Assembly: GCA_035485275.1 (NCBI GenBank)
Contig: DATHOE010000023.1
Span: 1-40,472 of the forward strand
Source: DAIDJD01 sp035485275
GTDB lineage: Bacteria; Oederibacteriota; JAJYGY01; DAIDJD01
DNA length: 40,472 nt
Reading direction: 5' to 3'
This document shows, piece by piece, positions 7,280-14,120 of the stretch (position 1 is the stretch's first letter; each line of letters begins with the position of its first letter). The notes under the pieces are model-generated. The model was not told the DNA's origin. It was given only the letters and a program-made list of their open reading frames with translations, and searched no databases. Position numbers and translations under genes: made by a program.

Positions 7280-7573
7280 CTAACGGGACAAAATATAAAA
7301 TGTCACTGCGGCCACAAGAGCGCATGCAATCGCCAAAGGGACCACTAGTCTTTTAAGAATGCCTGCCCAAAATGTTTCAAGGGCAGCTTCGTCCATTGGC
7401 TCGGCCCTCGGATAAATCAATGGTTGTTTTCCTCTATGAATTGGCAACCCAAAAGGATTTGACTGGTCCGCGGGACGAGGCTCTGCCTCCACCAAAAGCG
7501 AACCGCACGAATGACAACGTTGCGCCCCATCTCTATTTTCGTTTCCGCATTTTTTACAGAATTTGATGCTCAT
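7280..7573 (-). CDS. Zinc-ribbon membrane protein
   Basis: The product has an N-terminal zinc ribbon (FCKKCGN...RCHSCGS), a Pro-rich middle part, and one C-terminal membrane helix (VVPLAIACALVAAVTFYIL), giving 97 residues. I chose the ATG at 7573 because it overlaps the stop codon of the preceding frame in an ATGA arrangement; an in-frame ATG at 7588 would add five residues. Zinc ribbon plus single TM proteins are common and functionally undefined. It sits second in the operon. Confidence 0.75.
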   Translation of the reverse strand: MSIKFCKKCGNENRDGAQRCHSCGSLLVEAEPRPADQSNPFGLPIHRGKQPLIYPRAEPMDEAALETFWAGILKRLVVPLAIACALVAAVTFYILSR

Positions 7574-7778
7574 CGCAAACAACTCCATAGAATCATGGCT
7601 GCAAATGCAATAGCCGCGATAGCTGAAAGTATATTTACCACCCTTCCGCCGGTGTCCTCCGCATCCAGGCTATCGGCGATTTTCTCCTCCAACAGATATT
7701 TAAAATAATAATAGCCCCAGCAAACAGACCTACAATAACAAACAATATTGCCGCAGAGCCTCCCTCACCGCCGCCAAC
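7570..7778 (-). pseudogene. Frameshifted small two-TM protein, first gene of the operon
   Basis: Two minus-strand frames together read like one small membrane protein. The first gives SAAILFVIVGLFAGAIII. The second gives YLLEEKIADSLDAEDTGG, then NILSAIAAIAFAAMILWSCLR, ending at TGA 7570-7572 over the ATG of the zinc-ribbon gene. The frames meet at a run of four T (plus-strand A run at 7702-7705), and one extra T would join them. No in-frame ATG is seen for the first part, because a TAG lies just upstream at 7779-7781. It is either a decayed gene or a homopolymer sequencing error. No gene is visible between it and 7899. Confidence 0.5.
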
Positions 7779-7899
7779 CTATGAAATTGATACATAACCC
7801 CTCCGACCGGCCATGCTACCGCATCAGCTCCCTACCCTCCAGCTTTCTCCAAATCCAAAACGATCGCCGGCAGCCATCATCACCATTCCTGGTACATAT

Positions 7900-8886
7900 C
7901 TATGGATTCGGAAGCGCAGCCAGCACATGGAAGACCCCGGAAGGGCGCGATTCCACCGCCGGCATCTGGGCGCTCAGCGAGGTGAGGCAAAAATAATAAG
8001 GCCGATTCAGGGTGAGGTCCTTGATCAGGATCGCCGTGCCCGTGATCGGATTTTGGTTCACCCTCCTGAAACCGCTTCCGGGAAGGTCGGACATGTAGAC
8101 GTTGTAGCCGGATACTCCCGATGAGGGCCTTTGCCATCCGCGGACAACGATCTGCCCCCTGTCCCCCGCTTGGCGGAAAGGGGACTCGACCACGAGACAG
8201 TTTGGGTCGCTGACCGGAGCTCCGGCTGAAACCCGGATCGTCCAAAATTCGAGGATCTCCGAGCGGACCTGCAGGGGGGTAAGGGTCACGAAACCGGGGT
8301 TGCGCGGATCCTTCCGGGTGATGGCCGGGTCCCGGACTTCGATGGAATTGAATCTCGGGTTCCCGTCCCCGTCCGAGGTGAAGTCCCCGCCGTCGATGAC
8401 CACCACATCAACGGCGGTCTGGTCCGCGCGGTCGGCCTCGTATTGCTCCTGGTCGGGCAGCCTCAGGAGCGCCAGCAGGGGATGCTGCGCGGACAGCTCA
8501 GCCAACAGGACTTGGGCCGTCGGATGGGTCTTCCAGTCCTGTGTTTTGGCCGTGAAAGGGCGGCCCAGGTCGTCCGCGGTCCAGTACTTCATGCTTTTGT
8601 TGATGATGTCCTGGACGTTCAGCACATCGTTGGTGCGCGTGCTGCCGTCCAAATTCTGCCCGAAAATGCGCCTGGAGATCTCCTCCTGCGTGACGTCCAG
8701 TCCGTAATAACGCAGGATCTGCTCCAGGCCCGCGGCCCAAGGCCAGCTGGTCTGGGTGCTGCTCAAATAGGCCCTGCTGAAACGGATCGGATCCACCCCC
8801 ATCCGCGCTGCCTTAGCCGGCGCGGACCAGGACAAACACAAAACCGCGAACAAGGCCGCCCCGCGGCCTATTCTGAAGTCTCCCAT
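7900..8886 (-). CDS. Secreted papain-like (C39/C70-type) pseudopeptidase with Fn3 domain
   Basis: The 328-residue product has a signal peptide (LFAVLCLSWSAPAKA) and a papain-like fold signature at 47-70. SWPWAAGLEQILRYYG followed by VTQEEISRRIFG corresponds to the usual NWCWAA...YYG...Q..I pattern, but the catalytic Cys is Pro. The region expected to hold the catalytic His (HAVVVIDG-like) reads TAVDVVVIDGGDF (157-169), so the His also appears lost. IEVRDPA (182-188) matches the Asp/Asn region of the family. The last 100 residues look like a fibronectin type III domain (GYNVYMS...LIKDLTLNRPYYFCLTS). It may bind a peptide or a protein without cutting it. The family placement is mine, by motif. 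Confidence 0.72.
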   Translation of the reverse strand: MGDFRIGRGAALFAVLCLSWSAPAKAARMGVDPIRFSRAYLSSTQTSWPWAAGLEQILRYYGLDVTQEEISRRIFGQNLDGSTRTNDVLNVQDIINKSMKYWTADDLGRPFTAKTQDWKTHPTAQVLLAELSAQHPLLALLRLPDQEQYEADRADQTAVDVVVIDGGDFTSDGDGNPRFNSIEVRDPAITRKDPRNPGFVTLTPLQVRSEILEFWTIRVSAGAPVSDPNCLVVESPFRQAGDRGQIVVRGWQRPSSGVSGYNVYMSDLPGSGFRRVNQNPITGTAILIKDLTLNRPYYFCLTSLSAQMPAVESRPSGVFHVLAALPNP

Positions 8887-8938
8887 ATCCCCCCCGTTTT
8901 TTTCTGACGGATATTTTATACCGGTCGAACAAGATTGG

Positions 8939-8982
8939 AAAAAAATTAGCTCCCTAATCCGCCGCTAAAGCTCCCGGATTAG
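8939..8982 (-). terminator. Rho-independent terminator after the DUF3592-like gene
   Basis: An 8-bp stem (CTAATCCG at 8954-8961 with CGGATTAG at 8975-8982) lies downstream of the minus-strand gene ending at 9025. Eight bases later comes a run of seven T on the minus strand (8939-8945). It also separates that gene from the pseudopeptidase gene. Confidence 0.7.
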
Positions 8983-9024
8983 CAAACTCGTATTCATACA
9001 AAGTACTAGCCCTGTCCAGGTCTT

Positions 9025-9801
9025 TCACGGAACACATTCCCATTCATAATTCCGGTCGAAGATCACTGTTCCCTTGGGGCTTCCATCGTCAAGCACCCAC
9101 AGGGTGGAACCGACTTCAGCGCGACCGGGAAGGGTCCTGGTTTTCGCAGGATCCTTGCCCTGGGCCTCCCCGTCCAATGCCACGGTGACATAGATCATTC
9201 TATTTCTCCGGCCGCTCCGCACTTCAAAACAAGCCGTCACTGTGGAGCGGTATATGGTGCCGTTTTCCAAAATTTTTTTCCGTTTGAGGGTTTGGGACAG
9301 GTACATGCCCGGGACCACGAATAGGGCCGCCAGGAGCAATGCCCAAGGAACCCAGTCTTTGAGCCCGGGCTTACGCAAATCCAGGCTGACAAAGGGGATA
9401 CTGTCAAAATACCGGATCGGCAAAACACTGCCCATGGGTTCCAGGGCATAATCATCCTTATGGACCGTCAAACTGCCGTTTCTGGTGGTTCCGCTGCTGT
9501 CGACAAACTGGACATCGGCTTTGTACAGATAGCCGCCTCGCACATGATTCCCTTTGATAGCGACTATCTTCGCATCCGCTCGCTTGCCGAATATCTTGAT
9601 GATCGGGGAGCCCAAAACGAAAGATAAAACGCAGAAAGGGACGAAAAAAATCAGCGCGATCGGGATGATGGTGTTGAAAAGCGCCTTTCTCCATCTGATC
9701 CGGACTTTTCTTGGAATCGCGCCGGCAATGGCCGGGCATCCGCAATTAGGGCAGACGCTGGCCCCTTCCTGAATCCCATGATGACAATTAGAGCAGAACA
9801 T
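9025..9801 (-). CDS. Zinc-ribbon, DUF3592-like membrane protein
   Basis: The 258-residue product starts with a zinc ribbon (CSNCHHG...CPNCGCP, residues 3-23). A membrane helix follows (IIPIALIFFVPFCVLSFVLG), then a soluble beta-rich domain (KADVQFVDSSGTTRNGS...GSVLPIRYF) and a second helix (WALLLAALFVVPGMYL). It ends with another beta-rich domain that includes GSTLWVLDDGSPKGTVI. The strand pattern and the VLPIRYF phrase resemble DUF3592 proteins, whose function is unknown. It probably sits in the inner membrane. It has its own terminator and no tight operon partner. Confidence 0.7.
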   Translation of the reverse strand: MFCSNCHHGIQEGASVCPNCGCPAIAGAIPRKVRIRWRKALFNTIIPIALIFFVPFCVLSFVLGSPIIKIFGKRADAKIVAIKGNHVRGGYLYKADVQFVDSSGTTRNGSLTVHKDDYALEPMGSVLPIRYFDSIPFVSLDLRKPGLKDWVPWALLLAALFVVPGMYLSQTLKRKKILENGTIYRSTVTACFEVRSGRRNRMIYVTVALDGEAQGKDPAKTRTLPGRAEVGSTLWVLDDGSPKGTVIFDRNYEWECVP

Positions 9802-9888
9802 TGGGAGGTCCCCCGATAAAGCGGACGAAGAAACCAGTCGATTCCGACCAACTAAAATTGGATTGGCGAAACTTGTAAGGCTTGAATT

Positions 9889-10224
9889 CTAGACTTCGAA
9901 ACCTTCTTCCTTATGGCGCTTAAACAGTTCGACGGTTTCAACGCTGGGAACCCCTGCGATCGCCCCAAGCGTCTTGAGCGTCGGATTGGTCGCCTCTGCC
10001 GCGTCCTCAGTGTCCCTCAGGCGTCGGGGCGTGATCCGCGCGGCTTGTGCCAAAGCTTCCTGGGTCAGATTCATCCGCTTGCGCATCCTGCGGATGTTGA
10101 TGCCGATCCAGCAGGCGTCGCCGGGGATACGAACCGGGGGTGTTCTGAAGTCTTCACGACGCTCTCCCTGGGAACAAACCAATGATAGGAAATATAGTTC
10201 CCGTTGGCAAACTTCTCCTGCCAA
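9889..10224 (-). CDS. XRE-family helix-turn-helix protein
   Basis: The C-terminal two thirds is a Cro/CI-type HTH: IGINIRRMRKRMNLTQEALA, then ITPRRLRDTEDAAEATNPTLKT and LGAIAGVPSVETVELF. The family binds DNA as a repressor or activator. The frame is open to a TTG at 10224, but no clear ribosome site fits it. A later TTG about 14 codons downstream is also possible, so the N-terminus is uncertain. The pattern TLKTLGAIAGVPSVETVELF is the usual end of an XRE domain with a cI-like helix 5. It may control the adjacent genes; no operator was identified. Confidence 0.75.
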   Translation of the reverse strand: MAGEVCQRELYFLSLVCSQGERREDFRTPPVRIPGDACWIGINIRRMRKRMNLTQEALAQAARITPRRLRDTEDAAEATNPTLKTLGAIAGVPSVETVELFKRHKEEGFEV

Positions 10225-10312
10225 GGTTCTTCGGCTGCATAAAATAAAAGACCGTCCCTTACGGGATAGCCTTTTATCGCTGATGAACCTTCGAGGACCC
10301 CCTGTCTAACAT

Positions 10313-10345
10313 TAAGCCAGGGCGCCGCTTGGACGCCCTGGCTTA
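10313..10345 (-). terminator. Hairpin terminator after the NHL-repeat gene
   Basis: A perfect 12-bp inverted repeat (TAAGCCAGGGCG at 10313-10324 with CGCCCTGGCTTA at 10334-10345) with a 9-base loop lies about 50 bases past the stop of the minus-strand NHL gene. The trailing T content is weak, so termination strength is uncertain. Confidence 0.65.
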
Positions 10346-10397
10346 TGCTTTCCCCGCCAATCCCGATCCTCGGGCTAATCAGGCTGGCCCCTGCCGC

Positions 10398-13067
10398 CTA
10401 TATCTTCCCGATCTTCGTGAACTCAGGCGCGGATCCGGGCATGAACAGGCGCGCTATATACACCCCATCCGGCCAGCTGGAGCTGTCGATGGACAGGCTC
10501 TGCGGGCCGGCGCTGAGGCCGAACAGGGTATAGGCGCCGTGGGAGGGCCAAATCTGCCTGCCGCTCAGGTTGTAGATCGCGATCATGGCCCCTCCCTGCT
10601 GGTTTTGGTCCCACAGGAGCGTCAGCTCCCGGCTCACGGGATTGGGCACCGCGACGAGCCGGCCGGGGACAGTGGCACTGCTGGGGCTTGGCGTCTTCAC
10701 CGGACTTCCCGGCAGCGAGCACAAGGGACAGCTCACGGCCCGGCTGGCGTCCGAGCTGTGGCCGACGGCCAGCAACTCGACCGTCTGGTTGAAGGTGCCC
10801 GAAGGGCAATAGCCGAAGCTGTAGGGCAGCATGTTGGTCCCTTCGGAGGTCGGCACGTCGGCGCCGAAGTCCGGCTGGGGGCTGTAGGAGCTGTTGTAAT
10901 ATTCCTGGCTTTCCCCGGAATAGCTGATCGGCGGCGACGCGCCCATGGTCAGGAAGTCCGCCAGAAGATTGCCCGCGGAAAGCCCGGGGACCGTGCTGGT
11001 GTAGCTGCTGTTGCAGCTGCTGGTGCCGGAACTCACGGTCGCCCCGATCGGCGTGGTCTGGTTGACCCCGTTGAAGGTCATGGCCGCGACGCTGTAGGCG
11101 CCCGTCGAATCCGGGAAGACCAGGTTGTGGGGGCCGGCGGGGGGATCCACGAGGTACCAGGTTTCCATGTCAGATCCATATTCGCCCGCGCTTTGGATGG
11201 CCCGGGTGAGGCTCAGTCCGTCGTAGGTCATGGACGTCACGTTGCTGCCCGCGGTCAGCTCGATATTGACCAGGAGCAGGGTGTCGTTTCCTGCCGCGGC
11301 GCTGACGTTCATACTGACGTCGCCGGAGTAATTGCTGCCCGAGGCCGTTGTGGCGCTGCCCAGGAGCGCGGGAGGGGCCAGAGCGGCCATGGGGGTGGCG
11401 GTGGGGCTCAGCGTGGGCGTCGTGCTGGGCCCGTCGGACAAGGAATGGGTGGGCGTCGCGCTGGAGGTCGCAGTCGCGGTGTTCAGGGCCGTGTTCGTGG
11501 CGGTCGCCGAGAAGGTCGCGGTCTGGGGCGTGTTCGTCCCGGTCGCGGTGGCGCTGGCGGCCGTCTGCGTGCCTGTGGGTGAGGCGGTCGCGCTGCTTGT
11601 ACCGGTGGACGTCGGGGACGGGGTCAGGCTGGATGTCGCCGTGTCCGTCCCTGTCGGCGTGGACGACACGCTGGCGGTGGGGCTCGGGGAGCCCGTCGCA
11701 CTGGAGGTCCCGGTGGCGCTTCCCGTGGGCGTGTTCGTCCCCGTCATTGTGGACGTCATGGTTTGCGGCGTGCTCGTGCCCGTCACGGTGGCGCTTGCGG
11801 CGGTCTGCGAGACCGTCGGCGTCGACGTGAGGGGGGTGGCGGTCGATGTCGCGGTCGCCGAGGCCGTGATCGCCGGGGTCTTCGTCGCGGTGGACGTCGC
11901 CGTGATCAGCGGGGTCTGCGTCGCGGTCGCGGTGGACGTCGGGCTGGGGCTTTGCGTCGACGTGGAGCTGGCCGTCAGGACGATGCCCGTGAAGCAGTCG
12001 GTCACAATGCGCACGCGGTAGTCGTAGGTGTCGGCGATGTAGAGGTTTCCGGAGCTGTCCAGGGTGCAGTCCCAGGGGCCGTTGAAGCCGGCGCCCACGG
12101 CCGGGCCCCCGTCTCCCAGTGTGTAGCCGCCCCCGGCCACCGTGGCGATGGTCCCGTTGACGGTGAACCTGCGGATGACGTTGTTGCCGGTGTCCGCAAG
12201 GAAGATGCCTCCCGAGGCGTCCTCAGCCAGGCCCTGCGGGACGCGGAGCGTGGCGAGAAGCGCGGCTCCCTCGTCGCCGCTGTATCCCAAGGCGCCCGTG
12301 CCCGCCACGGTGTTGATGGTCCCAGCGCTGACCTCGCGGATCCTGTTGTTGAAGGTGTCCGCGATGAAGATGTTCCCGCTGAGGTCCACCAGCACGCCCC
12401 TGGGTCCGCTCAATTCCGCGGAAACGGCGGGCCCGCCGTCCCCGGAAAATCCGCCGCTGCCGGTGCCGGCCACGGTCGTGATGATGCCGGTGATCAGGTC
12501 GACCTTGCGGATCCGGTTGCCCAGGGTTTCGGCGATGTATAAATTGCTCCCCGTGGGATCCAGCGCGACGGCGTAGGGGCCGTTGACTCCGGCCGCAGTG
12601 GCGGGCCCGTTGTCCCCGCTGGAGGAGTAGGCGCCGTCGCCGGCCACGGTGGTGATGATCCCGGCCGTGCTGATCTTCCTGATCCGGTTGTTGAAGGTGT
12701 CGGCGACGTAGACGTCCCCGGCCAGGTCGGAGCGCAGGCCCTGGGGGTTGGCGAAGGTGGCCGCGCCGGCCGGGCCATTGTCGCCGCTGAAGCCGTAGGC
12801 CCCGGTCCCCGCGAGGGTGCTGATGATCCCGGCGGGGCTCACCTTCTGGATGCGGTTGTTCCCGTGGTCCGCGATGTAAAGGTTCCCGCTGCCGTCGGCC
12901 GCGACCCCGGTGGGCTGCTGGAGCTGGGCGGAAGTCGCCGGCCCTCCGTCACCCCCGGAACCCGGGACCCCGTCCCCGGCGTAGGTGTTGATGTCGCAGG
13001 CCGCGTGCGCTGAAGCGGCCAGGAACAAAACCGCGCACAGTGAGAAGACCCCAGATTTTTTTTGCAT
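10398..13067 (-). CDS. Secreted NHL-repeat protein with Thr/Ser/Pro linker and FlgD-like C-terminal domain
   Basis: The 889-residue product has a signal peptide and then about six NHL repeats of around 55 residues (residues 25-360). Each has a core such as GVAADGSGNLYIADHGNNRI followed by TLAGTG and GFSGDNGPA, which form a beta-propeller. A low-complexity linker of nearly 190 residues rich in Thr, Ser, Pro and Ala follows (TATATQTP, TATSTATPLTSTPT). A beta-sandwich-like domain comes next (LLLVNIELTAGSNVTSMTYDG). The last 85 residues (VAVPNPVSRELTLLWDQ...YNLSGRQIW...DGVYIARL) match the FlgD-Ig/C-terminal sorting type of domain found on proteins exported to the surface. This predicts a secreted or surface-anchored propeller, binding partner unknown. 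Confidence 0.88.
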   Translation of the reverse strand: MQKKSGVFSLCAVLFLAASAHAACDINTYAGDGVPGSGGDGGPATSAQLQQPTGVAADGSGNLYIADHGNNRIQKVSPAGIISTLAGTGAYGFSGDNGPAGAATFANPQGLRSDLAGDVYVADTFNNRIRKISTAGIITTVAGDGAYSSSGDNGPATAAGVNGPYAVALDPTGSNLYIAETLGNRIRKVDLITGIITTVAGTGSGGFSGDGGPAVSAELSGPRGVLVDLSGNIFIADTFNNRIREVSAGTINTVAGTGALGYSGDEGAALLATLRVPQGLAEDASGGIFLADTGNNVIRRFTVNGTIATVAGGGYTLGDGGPAVGAGFNGPWDCTLDSSGNLYIADTYDYRVRIVTDCFTGIVLTASSTSTQSPSPTSTATATQTPLITATSTATKTPAITASATATSTATPLTSTPTVSQTAASATVTGTSTPQTMTSTMTGTNTPTGSATGTSSATGSPSPTASVSSTPTGTDTATSSLTPSPTSTGTSSATASPTGTQTAASATATGTNTPQTATFSATATNTALNTATATSSATPTHSLSDGPSTTPTLSPTATPMAALAPPALLGSATTASGSNYSGDVSMNVSAAAGNDTLLLVNIELTAGSNVTSMTYDGLSLTRAIQSAGEYGSDMETWYLVDPPAGPHNLVFPDSTGAYSVAAMTFNGVNQTTPIGATVSSGTSSCNSSYTSTVPGLSAGNLLADFLTMGASPPISYSGESQEYYNSSYSPQPDFGADVPTSEGTNMLPYSFGYCPSGTFNQTVELLAVGHSSDASRAVSCPLCSLPGSPVKTPSPSSATVPGRLVAVPNPVSRELTLLWDQNQQGGAMIAIYNLSGRQIWPSHGAYTLFGLSAGPQSLSIDSSSWPDGVYIARLFMPGSAPEFTKIGKI

Positions 13068-13138
13068 GGCGAACCCCCAAAAGTTTTCCGACGAAGAGCG
13101 GCGCGATTCAAACGTGTGTTATTTTTTATTTCGAGCGG

Positions 13139-13168
13139 ACTCTACGAAATATTTTCCATTTGTGTCAA
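13139..13168 (-). promoter_or_regulatory. Sigma70-like promoter for the NHL-repeat gene
   Basis: On the minus strand a perfect TTGACA (13163-13168) lies 18 bases upstream of TAGAGT (13139-13144, four of six consensus bases). The implied start leaves a leader of roughly 65 bases before the NHL gene ATG at 13067. Confidence 0.45.
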
Positions 13169-13436
13169 ATTAAAATCCGCTGAATGCATGCTAAAACATT
13201 GGTACTTTGTTCACATTGGTACATACAAAAGATCAATTAATCATTTTTCAGTTAGTGATGATAAATTAACGGTGTGTTTGAATTTCTTGAAAATAATACC
13301 AAGTATTAAACTTTATTCACCGATTTTTTCCGATATCCGCTCTGAATCATCCGTCCGAAATTATTTTTTCCATCCAGAGACGAAATTGCCCGTCCCCATT
13401 CCGGGGACCATGCCGGCGTATCGCGTCCGCGGAACA
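13169..13436. other. AT-rich non-coding stretch
   Basis: I see no credible gene on either strand between the NHL promoter and the repeat-protein gene. The first part (to about 13370) is strikingly AT-rich compared with both neighbours. A short GTCCCC/GGGGAC hairpin (13392-13408) lies downstream of the repeat-protein gene and may act as a weak transcript end. Confidence 0.5.
13196..13222. repeat. Direct repeat ACATTGGTAC, two copies
   Basis: The 10-base word ACATTGGTAC occurs at 13196-13205 and 13213-13222, a 17-base period. It lies 28 bases upstream of the predicted -35 of the NHL gene, a position where an activator site could sit. The repeat is seen; the regulatory reading is inference. Confidence 0.5.
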
Positions 13437-13931
13437 TCAGCCTTCCCTGCCCGGCTCCGCTTTCTGCGCGTTCAACCATTCCTCGCGCTTCGCGGCGATG
13501 GCCTGGTCCAGCTCCAGATCCTGCGGGCTGGGGGCCTGCTGCCGTCTCAGCCACTCCTCTTTTTTCGCTGCGATGGCCGCGTCCAGGGCGGCTTCCTCGG
13601 GGCTGAGCGGCTTTTCAGACTGTTGCCGCAGCCACTGTTCCCGCTTGGCGGCGATGGCCGCGTCCAGCGCGGCTTCCTCGGGGCTGACCGGCTTTTCCGC
13701 CTGCTGCCTCAGCCATTGTTCCCGTTTGGCGGCGATGGCCGCGTCCAAGGCGGCTTCCTCAGGGTCTTGCGGTTTTTCCTTTTTGCTTCTGAGCCATTGT
13801 TCGCGCTTGGCGGCGATGGCCGCATCCAGGGCGGCTTCTTCAGGACTGATGGTTTTTTGTTTCTGCTGCCGCAGCCATTCCGCTTTTTTCGCGGCGACGG
13901 CCGCGTCCAATCCAGCTTCGTCTTCAGCCAT
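13437..13931 (-). CDS. Small protein of six 27-residue helical repeats
   Basis: I do not recognise a family. The 164-residue product is almost entirely six tandem repeats with the core LDAAIAAKREQWLRQQ followed by a short EKP.SP linker. The repeats start near residues 3, 31, 58, 85, 112 and 137. One tryptophan per repeat falls at 19, 46, 73, 100, 127 and 152. Each unit is predicted to be a charged amphipathic helix separated by a Pro turn. No signal peptide or membrane segment is seen, so it should be cytoplasmic. GAGGTG lies about six bases before the ATG, which supports translation. It stands alone between the NHL gene and the divergent GH31 gene. Confidence 0.85.
   Translation of the reverse strand: MAEDEAGLDAAVAAKKAEWLRQQKQKTISPEEAALDAAIAAKREQWLRSKKEKPQDPEEAALDAAIAAKREQWLRQQAEKPVSPEEAALDAAIAAKREQWLRQQSEKPLSPEEAALDAAIAAKKEEWLRRQQAPSPQDLELDQAIAAKREEWLNAQKAEPGREG
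13440..13925 (-). repeat. Tandem ~81-bp repeat inside the helical-repeat gene
   Basis: The six protein repeats are mirrored at DNA level by units of 75-84 bases. Units three and four (about 13599-13760) are nearly identical, with differences mainly in the linker codons. This indicates recent internal duplication; the end units are more diverged. Confidence 0.85.
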
Positions 13932-14120
13932 GAGTCCACCTCGGTTTGGGTGATTTCATTGCGCTGATCCCGAACTCCCATCCATCATAAACCTTCATAG
14001 GAATTTTGGAAAAAATAAAGTTTTCGACCCGAAAAAGACCAAAACCGCGTTTATTGCGGCCCCCACTCGGATAACATACCATAGGCTCGAACTTGTCCCC
14101 GTTCTGTGAGGCCTTTCCCC

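Noticed and set aside
2581..7899. Genomic island integrated at tRNA-Glu
   Set aside because: The AT-rich DNA lies on the 5' side of the tRNA, no copy of the tRNA 3' end is seen at the other border and there is no integrase. Kept only as a composition change.
13440..13925. CRISPR-like repeat array
   Set aside because: The periodicity of about 81 bases lies inside a reading frame and encodes regular protein repeats, with no unique spacers.
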